Origin: Pseudomonadota bacterium
Lineage (GTDB): Bacteria > Desulfobacterota > Desulfovibrionia > Desulfovibrionales > Desulfovibrionaceae
Direction of reading: 5' to 3'
Assembly (NCBI GenBank): GCA_023426275.1
Contig: JAFABC010000346.1
Location: forward strand, 1 to 5,162
Length of the DNA: 5,162 bases
Position numbers and translations under genes: made by a program. This document shows, piece by piece, positions 1 through 5,141 of this stretch. How positions within the stretch are numbered: the stretch's first letter is position 1; every line of letters begins with the position of its first letter. The notes under the pieces were generated by a model. It had not been told where the DNA came from. It searched no databases and saw only the letters and a list, made by a program, of their open reading frames with translations.

Positions 1-12
1 GGCAAAGCCTGG
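1..12. other. Truncated hairpin at left edge
   Basis: The window opens with GGC-AAA-GCC-TGG, the loop and one arm of what looks like a hairpin cut by the window edge. The same loop and inner stem (GGC AAA GCC) sit in the complete hairpin at the right edge. On the minus strand it lies about 50 nt beyond the end of the repeat at 64-110. Whether the other arm (CCA...) exists upstream cannot be seen. The role, perhaps transcription termination, is inference. Confidence 0.3.
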
Positions 13-63
13 ACAAAAATGCGCCGCCAAGGTGCGCCAGCGTCGCTTCGCGCCGCGCAAGAA

Positions 64-110
64 CTATCGAGGGGGTCCGGGGGGCATCATGCCCCCCGGC
101 CGTCGGAGGC
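64..110 (-). repeat. G/C-rich stem-loop intergenic repeat, copy 1
   Basis: Read on the minus strand, this 47-nt element begins GCCTCCGACGGCCGGG (110 to 95), forms a perfect stem from arms 77-87 and 89-99, and ends CCCGGACCC followed by a C/T-rich tail. The centre is a palindrome with one odd base, so the realistic fold is an 8-9 bp C/G stem with a short ATCAT-like loop. It lies 11 nt past the stop of the small minus-strand gene at 122-475. The second copy at 5036-5084 matches the head at 15 of 16 positions and has the same CCCGGACCC after the stem. No T-tract follows the stem on the minus strand, so it is not a textbook intrinsic terminator. A role in 3'-end protection or a REP-like nature is inferred. 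On the plus strand a GTTTTT run occurs at 111-116, but 12 nt after the stem. Confidence 0.6.
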
Positions 111-121
111 GTTTTTGTCTT

Positions 122-475
122 TTAAAACGGCAGTTCGAGCTGTTGCGGCCGCCGGCGTTTCTGAATCAGACGCTTGAGCTTTTTGGGGGAGACGCCCACG
201 CGGTACGGCCACAGGGGGCAGGCCTCGCGTTCGGTGCACCGGCGCACGGCCTGCCGGTCGCCCACGGTACAGCGCAGGCATACCCGCCGGATGATCCGCA
301 CCACCCGGGTCGGGAAGCCTTCGGGAACCGTCTTCATGCGCAAGGGGTGCAGCGGACAGGCCTGATCCTCGCAGGCGGCGACCAGTCCGCGCTGTCCGCC
401 CATGCAGGCCAGCACGCAGTAGCGGCGCACCGACTCCAGCGGTGAATACGATTTGGAAACGTCGCCTGGGAGCAT
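122..475 (-). CDS. Cys-rich small protein, duplicated zinc-type motif
   Basis: This is a 117-residue protein of unknown function. It has eight cysteines in two matching blocks: C20, C24, C35 and C40, then C66, C69, C80 and C86. Each block ends in a near-identical CPL-x-P-x-R segment (CPLHPLR at 40-46, CPLWPYR at 86-92), so it looks like an internal duplication of a four-cysteine metal site, most likely zinc. I recall similar CPLxPYR motifs in small phage and proteobacterial proteins, but cannot name a family with certainty. The C-terminus (about 93-112) is rich in Lys and Arg, which could suit nucleic-acid binding. No signal peptide or membrane segment is seen. The ATG at 475 is preceded by GAGG with a 4-nt gap, a somewhat tight Shine-Dalgarno; the next Met (residue 25) would lose two motif cysteines. 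It is transcribed divergently from the kinase operon. Overlapping open frames on either strand lack motifs and are shadows. Confidence 0.75.
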   Translation of the reverse strand: MLPGDVSKSYSPLESVRRYCVLACMGGQRGLVAACEDQACPLHPLRMKTVPEGFPTRVVRIIRRVCLRCTVGDRQAVRRCTEREACPLWPYRVGVSPKKLKRLIQKRRRPQQLELPF

Positions 476-517
476 GGGACCTCACGCGGAGATGAAATGA
501 CGCGGGGCAAACGCCAC

Positions 518-546
518 GCCGGCCCTTCCATAGACCCGGGGCCGGC
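518..546. other. Hairpin in 5' leader of Cys-rich gene
   Basis: Arms GCCGGCCC (518-525) and GGGCCGGC (539-546) are perfect complements around a 13-nt loop. It lies 43 nt upstream of the minus-strand start at 475, so it would fall in the 5' leader of that transcript if the promoter is in the AT-rich part beyond. No T-tract follows it on the minus strand. A T6 run at 571-576 lies 25 nt beyond it on the plus strand, too far for a standard terminator. A regulatory role is possible but not shown; 8-bp G/C arms can arise by chance in G/C-rich DNA. Confidence 0.35.
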
Positions 547-621
547 TTCCTGACAACCGTCGCCGCGGCCTTTTTTCCGGCCTCCCCTTCTGGTTCGAAA
601 GACCTCTTCAAACCAACAAGA

Positions 622-646
622 ATCACGATTTATTGTACTCCGTGAT
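622..646. promoter_or_regulatory. Possible operator dyad ATCACG-N13-CGTGAT
   Basis: The 6-bp half-sites ATCACG (622-627) and CGTGAT (641-646) form an inverted repeat whose half-sites are 19 bp apart, close to two helical turns. It sits in the AT-rich part of the divergent region and overlaps GATAAT (644-649), a 5-of-6 match to a -10 hexamer that has no good -35 partner. On the other strand TACAAT lies inside the dyad. The arrangement would suit a dimeric repressor or activator, but arms this short may be chance. It is not a match to the FNR or CRP consensus. Confidence 0.25.
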
Positions 647-755
647 AATATTCCAACGAACACCGCATCAGGCAACACAGCAACCATGGCGAAACAAACA
701 GCGAACACAATAACGAGACACGATTTTATACAGGAAAGTGTTTTTCATGCACAGC

Positions 756-782
756 TTTACAGTCATGAAGGAAACGTATACC
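756..782 (+). promoter_or_regulatory. Weak sigma70-like promoter candidate for kinase operon
   Basis: TTTACA (756-761) matches the -35 consensus at five of six positions. TATACC (777-782) matches the first four bases of a -10 hexamer. The 15-bp spacer is shorter than the preferred 16-18, so this is only a candidate. It would start transcription about 790, placing the hairpin at 843-883 in the leader. GTCATG at 762-767 lies inside the spacer. No better pair was found by eye between 600 and 900. Confidence 0.2.
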
Positions 783-842
783 TGATTCCAAGCGTTCTTC
801 ACATAGCATTGTGCACGCAAGACGCGATCAGAACCAGTCCAT

Positions 843-883
843 CGGCATGACACGTTTCCTCCGTTTTCAGGACCGTCATGCCG
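843..883. promoter_or_regulatory. Leader hairpin or operator upstream of kinase
   Basis: Arms CGGCATGAC (843-851) and GTCATGCCG (875-883) are perfect 9-bp complements. Inside the 23-nt loop, TCCT (857-860) can pair with AGGA (869-872), giving a two-tier stem. As DNA, the half-sites are about 32 bp apart, near three helical turns, and each holds GTCATG/CATGAC; a third GTCATG is at 762-767. It ends 35 nt before the chosen kinase start at 919. An ATG at 847 that is in frame with the kinase lies within the left arm and would be sequestered if the RNA folds. It could be an RNA structure, a protein operator, or neither; no T-tract follows, so it is not an obvious terminator. Confidence 0.35.
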
Positions 884-918
884 GAACGCACCCCGAACCG
901 GCCCGAGGCGCAAGGATC

Positions 919-2769
919 ATGTTTCACCTGCCGCATCTCTCCCGATGGTTGCTGCCTCGCGGCCTGCGCGCCACGTTGATGGGGCTGGTGCTCCTGGCCG
1001 TGCTTCCCGCCCTGGGCCTGGCCCTGCATCACGGACTCGTCCAACGCGCCCACGCCAAAGCCGATGCCAAAAACGCCGCAGTCGGCCAGGCCCTGACCCT
1101 GGCCGCCGCCCAGCGTGAACAACTGACGGCCGCCCACCGTCTCGTCCGGACCCTGGCCGCCACAACGGTCGTGCGCGTCATCGACCCGCAAGGCTGCTCC
1201 CGCCTGTTTTCCCAGCTCATGCGCCAATCCGGCCCGGGGATTTGCAACATCCTGGCCGTGTCGGCCACGGGTGAACGCATCGCCGAAGCCGTTCCCGGGG
1301 CCGGGGACGCCTTTGCGCCCGGCCATACGCCGCTTGGCGTCGCCGCCTACGCCGACCGCCCCTGGTTCGCCCTGGCCGTCACCACCAAGACCTGCCAGAC
1401 CGGACCGTTCGTCGCGGCCCCGGACGGCCGGCCCGTGGCCGTTATCGCCTGCCCGTCCATCAGCTGGGACGACACGGTCAAGGCCGTGGTGGCCGCCAGC
1501 CTGACCCTGGACGCCCTGGCCGGGTCGGTGGCCGCCAATCCGCCGCCTCCGGGAAGCCTCGTGGGCGTGCTGACGCCTGCCGGACGGCTGCTGGCCACCT
1601 TCCCCGAGGCCTCGCCCCGCATCGGCGACGATCTGTCCGACACCCCGCTTGGCCGGGCGGCGCGCGGCATCGACTCGGGAAGCCGGGAAACCGCCGGCCT
1701 GTCCGGCGCGGCCAAACTCGTCGGTTTTGCCCGGATCATCCCGGGCGACGCGGCCTCGCCCGTGGTCTTCGTGAGCGTCCCGCTCAGCGAGGCCTACGCC
1801 GCGGCCGACGCCCTGCTGCGCGCCCAGCTCGGCTGGCTGGCCGTGGTCGGCATTCTCGGACTTGGCGTTGCCTGGCTGTTCGGCTCCAGGCTGCTCGTGC
1901 GCCCCATCACCACCCTGGTCGCGGCCGCCGAACACATCGGCCAGGGCGTGCTCACCACCCGCCTGACCGAGACGCCCCACACCCTGGAGCTGGCCAGACT
2001 CGGACGGGCCTTCAACGCCATGGCCGGCGAGCTGGAACAGCGCGACCGGGTGCTGGCCCGGAAAACGGTCGAGCTGCAAAATTCCAACAAGGACCTGGAG
2101 CAATTCGCGTACATCGCCTCCCATGACCTGCAGGAGCCCCTGCGCAAGATCACGAGCTTCGCCGAACTGCTGGACAAACGCTTTTCCGACCAACTCGACG
2201 ACACCGGCCGGCGCTACATCAACTACATGGTGGACGGCGCACGGCGCATGAGCCAGCTCATCAACCATCTGCTGGCCTATTCGCGTCTGGGGACGCGTGG
2301 CGGGGACTTTGCCGCCTTCGCCCTGGATGCGGCCCTGGATATGGCCCTCGACAACCTCGAAGTGCCCTTGCGCGAGGCCGACGCCACGGTGACGCGGGGA
2401 AAACTGCCCGTCCTCGTCGGCGACGCCACCCAGATCACCCAGCTTTTCCAAAACATCATCGGCAACGCCATCAAGTACCGGGCCCTCCGGCCGCCCCGGG
2501 TCCATATTTCGGCCGTACGCGAGGACGGGGCCTGGACCATCGCCGTGGCCGACAACGGCATCGGCATCGCACCCCAGCATTTCGACCGCGTCTTCCGTAT
2601 GTTCCAACGCCTGCACACGACCGGGGAGCGCCCCGGCGCGGGCATCGGCCTTTCTTTTTGCAAACGGATCGTGGAACGCCACGGCGGCGCCATCCGGGTT
2701 GAGTCCGAAGAGGGCGAGGGCTCCACCTTCCTGTTCACCCTGCCCGACCTCGAGGAGAGCGCGTCGTGA
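919..2769 (+). CDS. Cache-HAMP membrane sensor histidine kinase
   Basis: This 616-residue inner-membrane kinase should sense a periplasmic or extracellular cue, autophosphorylate on a histidine and pass the phosphate to the receivers encoded next to it. In order it has a first membrane helix (about 18-36), a periplasmic sensor (about 40-303), a second helix (about 304-326), a HAMP linker around P329 (about 316-370), a HisKA dimerisation domain with SHDLQEPLR and phospho-acceptor H402, and a HATPase_c domain with N-box N516, DNGIG at 545-549 and a GAGIGL glycine loop at 573-578. The sensor segment with A-DRPWF (D146-F150) resembles double Cache domains; it has four cysteines (C93, C109, C159, C178). 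The ligand is unknown. There is no fused receiver or Hpt. I chose ATG 919, preceded by GAGG with a 10-nt gap, because it puts the first helix near the N-terminus. In-frame starts at 811 (GTG) and 847 (ATG) would add 36 or 24 unremarkable residues and lack ribosome sites. The stop overlaps the next gene by 4 nt. Confidence 0.93.
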   Translation: MFHLPHLSRWLLPRGLRATLMGLVLLAVLPALGLALHHGLVQRAHAKADAKNAAVGQALTLAAAQREQLTAAHRLVRTLAATTVVRVIDPQGCSRLFSQLMRQSGPGICNILAVSATGERIAEAVPGAGDAFAPGHTPLGVAAYADRPWFALAVTTKTCQTGPFVAAPDGRPVAVIACPSISWDDTVKAVVAASLTLDALAGSVAANPPPPGSLVGVLTPAGRLLATFPEASPRIGDDLSDTPLGRAARGIDSGSRETAGLSGAAKLVGFARIIPGDAASPVVFVSVPLSEAYAAADALLRAQLGWLAVVGILGLGVAWLFGSRLLVRPITTLVAAAEHIGQGVLTTRLTETPHTLELARLGRAFNAMAGELEQRDRVLARKTVELQNSNKDLEQFAYIASHDLQEPLRKITSFAELLDKRFSDQLDDTGRRYINYMVDGARRMSQLINHLLAYSRLGTRGGDFAAFALDAALDMALDNLEVPLREADATVTRGKLPVLVGDATQITQLFQNIIGNAIKYRALRPPRVHISAVREDGAWTIAVADNGIGIAPQHFDRVFRMFQRLHTTGERPGAGIGLSFCKRIVERHGGAIRVESEEGEGSTFLFTLPDLEESAS

Positions 2770-3224
2770 GTGCCGCGCCCGTGCGTATCCTGCTGATGGA
2801 AGACGACCCCGGCGATGTGGAGCTGATCCGCGAAGCCCTGCGCGAAACCACGATCACCCTGGCCCTCGATCATGTGGGCGACGGCGAGGAAGGCATGCGC
2901 TACCTGCGCCGGGAACGGGAGCACGCCACGGCCGTGCGCCCCGACCTGATCCTGCTCGACCTCAACATGCCCCGCAAGGACGGCCGCGAGGTGCTCTCGG
3001 AGATCAAGGAGGACAAGGGGTTGCGTTCCATCCCCGTGCTCGTCCTGACCACTTCCGACGCCGCGGACGACATTTTGTCCAGCTACGACCTCGGCGCCAA
3101 CTGCTACCTGCAAAAGCCCCTCGGCCTGTCCGACTTTTTCCATGTCATCAAAAGCGTCGAGGATTTCTGGCTGCACCTCGTCAAGTTGCCGCCGCGCGAG
3201 GCACGGCAGGGAGGACGTCAATGA
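2766..3224 (+). CDS. Single-domain response regulator, Rcp1-like
   Basis: This 152-residue protein is a stand-alone receiver with no output domain. It has the acidic pocket E12-D13-D14, the phospho-acceptor D65 in LILLDLNMP, T95 in VLVLTTS and K117 in QKP. The signatures KDGREVL, ANCYLQKP and SVEDFWL are typical of the Rcp1 class of receivers that partner bacteriophytochrome-like and related histidine kinases. It probably takes phosphate from H402 of the upstream kinase, acting as a phosphate sink, a relay, or a protein-binding switch; the target is unknown. The start is a GTG that shares its last bases with the kinase stop (GTGA). It is supported by GAGGAGA at 2752-2758, 7 nt upstream, so translation is probably coupled. 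Its own stop overlaps the next start as ATGA. The C-terminal tail after about residue 143 is short and charged. Confidence 0.92.
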   Translation: MSAAPVRILLMEDDPGDVELIREALRETTITLALDHVGDGEEGMRYLRREREHATAVRPDLILLDLNMPRKDGREVLSEIKEDKGLRSIPVLVLTTSDAADDILSSYDLGANCYLQKPLGLSDFFHVIKSVEDFWLHLVKLPPREARQGGRQ

Positions 3225-4219
3225 CCCTGCGCATCACCCTGATCGAGGACGACATCGGCGACGCGGAACTCGTGCGCGCCTACCTGGAAGACGGCGCGGA
3301 CGCCGCGTTTCACCTGGAGCACGTCCTCCTGCTGGAGGACGGCGTCGACAGCCTGGACAAACAGGGGGCCGACGTGGTGCTGCTCGACCTGAACCTGCCC
3401 GATTCCACGGGCCTGACCACCTTCACCACGCTTCGGGCGCGATTTCCCGATCTGCCGATCATCGTGCTTTCGGGCCTGGACGACCGGGAAATCTCCACCA
3501 TGGCCGTACGCGAAGGAGCCCAGGACTTCCTGGTCAAGGGCAATTTCGACGGCCAGGGGCTGTTCCGGGCCATCCTCCACGCCATCGAACGCCACCAGCT
3601 CTACATGCAGCTGGCCGGGGCCGCCCTGTCCGACGAGCTGACCGGACTGTTCAACCGCCGGGGGTTCATGACCCTTGCCGGCCAACTGTTCAAATCCGCC
3701 CGACGGCTGGCCCGGGGCGCGTTCCTGCTCTACGTGGACCTCGACGGCATGAAGCGCGTCAACGATACCCTGGGGCACCGGGAAGGCGACCGGATGCTGG
3801 CCGACATGGCCGCCATCCTGCGCGGAACCTTCCGGGAATCCGACGTGCTGGCCCGGCTGGGCGGCGACGAGTTTGCCGTGTTCGGCCTGGAGGAAACCCT
3901 GCACGAGGCCGTGGCTCCCAAATCCCGGCTGCTGGAGCGCATGGCGACCTTTAACGCCGAAAAAAAACGCGCCTATTCCCTCTCGGCCAGCGTGGGCGTC
4001 TCCTGCCTGGACATCGACGCGGCCAGCACGGTCAATGACCTGCTCTGCTGCGCCGACGCCCGCATGTACGAGGAAAAACGCACCCGGTCCTCCCGAAGCA
4101 CCCCCCGCCCGGCTCCGCCGCAAGGCTGCCTGCCCCCGCTTGCGCCCCGCAGGCCCGTCGGCGGCGGCTCGTCCATCGAGCCGACGCCCCGGGTTCCGGG
4201 CGTCCTGCGCATCGCCTGA
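3221..4219 (+). CDS. REC-GGDEF response-regulator diguanylate cyclase
   Basis: This 332-residue cytoplasmic enzyme should join two GTP molecules into cyclic di-GMP when its receiver is phosphorylated and it dimerises. The receiver (about 4-125) has E9-D10-D11, phospho-acceptor D56 in LLDLNLP, S84 in VLSG and K106 in LVKG. The GGDEF domain (about 135-287) begins with DELTGLFNRRGF and keeps metal ligand D173, N181 and D190 for nucleotide binding, and the catalytic GGDEF at 214-218. The inhibitory RxxD site is present (R205-E-S-D208, five residues before GGDEF), so product feedback is expected. It closes with SVGVS and ADARMYEEKR. Residues about 288-332 are an odd Pro/Arg/Gly-rich tail with no recognised domain. 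The start ATG overlaps the receiver gene stop (ATGA) and has GGGAGGA at 3209-3215, 5 nt upstream. There is no EAL domain, so degradation must occur elsewhere. The likely phosphodonor is the kinase at 919-2769. Confidence 0.93.
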   Translation: MTLRITLIEDDIGDAELVRAYLEDGADAAFHLEHVLLLEDGVDSLDKQGADVVLLDLNLPDSTGLTTFTTLRARFPDLPIIVLSGLDDREISTMAVREGAQDFLVKGNFDGQGLFRAILHAIERHQLYMQLAGAALSDELTGLFNRRGFMTLAGQLFKSARRLARGAFLLYVDLDGMKRVNDTLGHREGDRMLADMAAILRGTFRESDVLARLGGDEFAVFGLEETLHEAVAPKSRLLERMATFNAEKKRAYSLSASVGVSCLDIDAASTVNDLLCCADARMYEEKRTRSSRSTPRPAPPQGCLPPLAPRRPVGGGSSIEPTPRVPGVLRIA

Positions 4220-4237
4220 CCGCGAAGGAGGTTTCCC

Positions 4238-5020
4238 ATGATCGCACGCGGCGTCCGCTTTGCCCTGTTCCTGGTCCTGGCTGTCTGGACCGTAGCCCAG
4301 CCCCGCCCCTGTCCGGCCGAGGAGCTGGTCGTTTCCGGCGCGGCCAGCCTCATCGGCGCCATGACGGACATCAAGAAGGCCTTCGAGGCCGAACACCCGG
4401 GCGTGACGGTCTACGCCAATTTCGCCGCCTCGGGCCGGTTGCTGCAACAACTCCAGGCCGGCGCGCCGGTGGATGTCTTCGCCCCGGCCGATCAGGTCAC
4501 CATGGACCGGGCCCAAAAGGACGGCCTCATCGATGCCGCCTCCCGCGTCGATTTCACGGCCAACGACCTGATGCTGGCCGTACCCGCCGATGCCGGCGCG
4601 GTGCACTGCGTGGCGGATCTGGCCGGGGACGGGGTCTCCCGGCTGGCCCTGGGCGAACCCGATGCCGTGCCGGCCGGCAGTTACACCAAGCAGACCCTGG
4701 CCGCGCTCGGCTTGTGGGAAAAGCTGGAACCCAAGATGATCTACGGCCTGTCGGTCAAGCAGGCGCTCGACTACGTGGCCCTGGGCGAGGTGGACGCGGC
4801 CTTCGTCTACGCCACCGACGCCCGGCTGGCCAAGGACCGCATCCGGGTGGTGGCCACCCTGGGCGGCCACGCCCCCATCGTCTATCCGGTGGCCATGCTG
4901 ACGAGCTGCTCGAAAAAAGACACGGCCAAGGCCTTCATCGCCTTTCTCCACGGCGAAAAAGGACAGGCCATCCTCAAAGGCTTCGGCTTCAAGGCGCCCG
5001 GCGCCGTGACCACGCCCTAG
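4238..5020 (+). CDS. modA: ModA-family molybdate/tungstate-binding protein
   Basis: This 260-residue periplasmic solute-binding protein should capture molybdate or tungstate. The Sec signal peptide has a basic start and a hydrophobic core at about 8-19, with likely cleavage after A27 (CPA|EE). There is no lipobox. Family signatures appear in order: SGAASL with ligand serine S37, NFAASG with S65, GAPVDVFAPAD (75-85), GEPDAVPAGSY (139-149), and the late VYATDA tyrosine Y191. By comparison with E. coli ModA, S37, S65 and Y191 should contact the oxyanion; choice between molybdate and tungstate cannot be made from sequence. The mature protein has two cysteines (C124, C224). It follows the cyclase by 18 nt with AAGGAGGT at 4225-4232, 5 nt before the ATG, so it probably belongs to the same operon and is strongly translated. 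No modB or modC permease/ATPase follows in the window, and a stem-loop repeat comes next, so it may be an orphan. Confidence 0.9.
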   Translation: MIARGVRFALFLVLAVWTVAQPRPCPAEELVVSGAASLIGAMTDIKKAFEAEHPGVTVYANFAASGRLLQQLQAGAPVDVFAPADQVTMDRAQKDGLIDAASRVDFTANDLMLAVPADAGAVHCVADLAGDGVSRLALGEPDAVPAGSYTKQTLAALGLWEKLEPKMIYGLSVKQALDYVALGEVDAAFVYATDARLAKDRIRVVATLGGHAPIVYPVAMLTSCSKKDTAKAFIAFLHGEKGQAILKGFGFKAPGAVTTP

Positions 5021-5035
5021 GGTGTGGAAGAGGAT

Positions 5036-5084
5036 GCCTCCGGCGGCCGGGAGGGGGTCACCCCCTCCCGGACCCTCCCGAAAG
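5036..5084 (+). repeat. G/C-rich stem-loop intergenic repeat, copy 2
   Basis: Starting 16 nt after the modA stop, this element begins GCCTCCGGCGGCCGGG (5036-5051). It forms a perfect 11-bp stem from 5047-5057 and 5061-5071 around a TCA loop, then reads GGACCC and a C-rich tail. It matches the minus-strand element at 64-110 in head, tail and layout while the stem sequence differs with both arms changed together, which argues for selection on folding. There is no T-run after the stem. It may act as a 3'-end or terminator-like structure for the operon; this is inferred from its position. Confidence 0.65.
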
Positions 5085-5089
5085 GGGGG
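5074..5089 (+). other. Small hairpin with GAAA loop
   Basis: CCTCCC (5074-5079) can pair with GGGGGG (5084-5089), with one G-U pair, around a GAAA tetraloop. It follows directly on the larger stem of repeat copy 2, so a transcript reading past modA could form two adjacent hairpins. Copy 1 lacks a matching second hairpin, so this may be incidental. Confidence 0.3.
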
Positions 5090-5141
5090 CAGGCGGTCGT
5101 ACGTCCGGCGGCGGGCCTGTGCCTGTTTGGTTGCGCGATTT

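Larger units (their letters stand above)
476..918. other. Divergent intergenic region
   Basis: This 443-nt gap separates the minus-strand Cys-rich gene from the plus-strand kinase operon and must hold the promoters of both. The part nearest the small gene (476-590) is G/C-rich and contains a hairpin at 518-546. The part from about 600 to 830 is clearly richer in A and T than the flanking genes. It contains dyads at 622-646 and 843-883 and three copies of GTCATG/CATGAC. I see no tRNA, no recognisable riboswitch and no convincing gene. A 54-codon open frame at 686-850 uses codons such as ATA, ACA and AGA that are uncommon in the neighbouring genes, and it lacks a ribosome binding site. Confidence 0.7.

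Noticed and set aside
77..116. Reading the stem at 77-99 and the following T-run as a plus-strand intrinsic terminator for a gene to the left.
   Set aside because: The T-run begins 12 nt after the stem, not directly after it, and the head and tail match the repeat copy at 5036-5084. It is better described as that repeat.
32..445. A 137-codon plus-strand open frame opposite the Cys-rich gene.
   Set aside because: It runs through the stem-loop repeat and is antisense to a frame with a clearly duplicated cysteine motif. It has no domain or ribosome site of its own.
87..626. Longer minus-strand frames (179 and 124 codons) overlapping the Cys-rich gene.
   Set aside because: They are in other frames, are Arg/Pro/Gly-rich without motifs, and extend into the AT-rich intergenic region and the repeat.
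811..918. Extending the kinase to GTG 811 or ATG 847.
   Set aside because: Neither has a Shine-Dalgarno, the added residues are not membrane-like or domain-like, and ATG 847 lies inside a 9-bp stem. ATG 919 has GAGG at an acceptable distance.
799..2682. A 627-codon open frame antisense to the kinase gene.
   Set aside because: It is a mirror frame produced by strong G/C third-position bias. Its product is rich in Gly, Gln, His and Ala without domains, while the plus strand encodes a complete kinase with all motifs.
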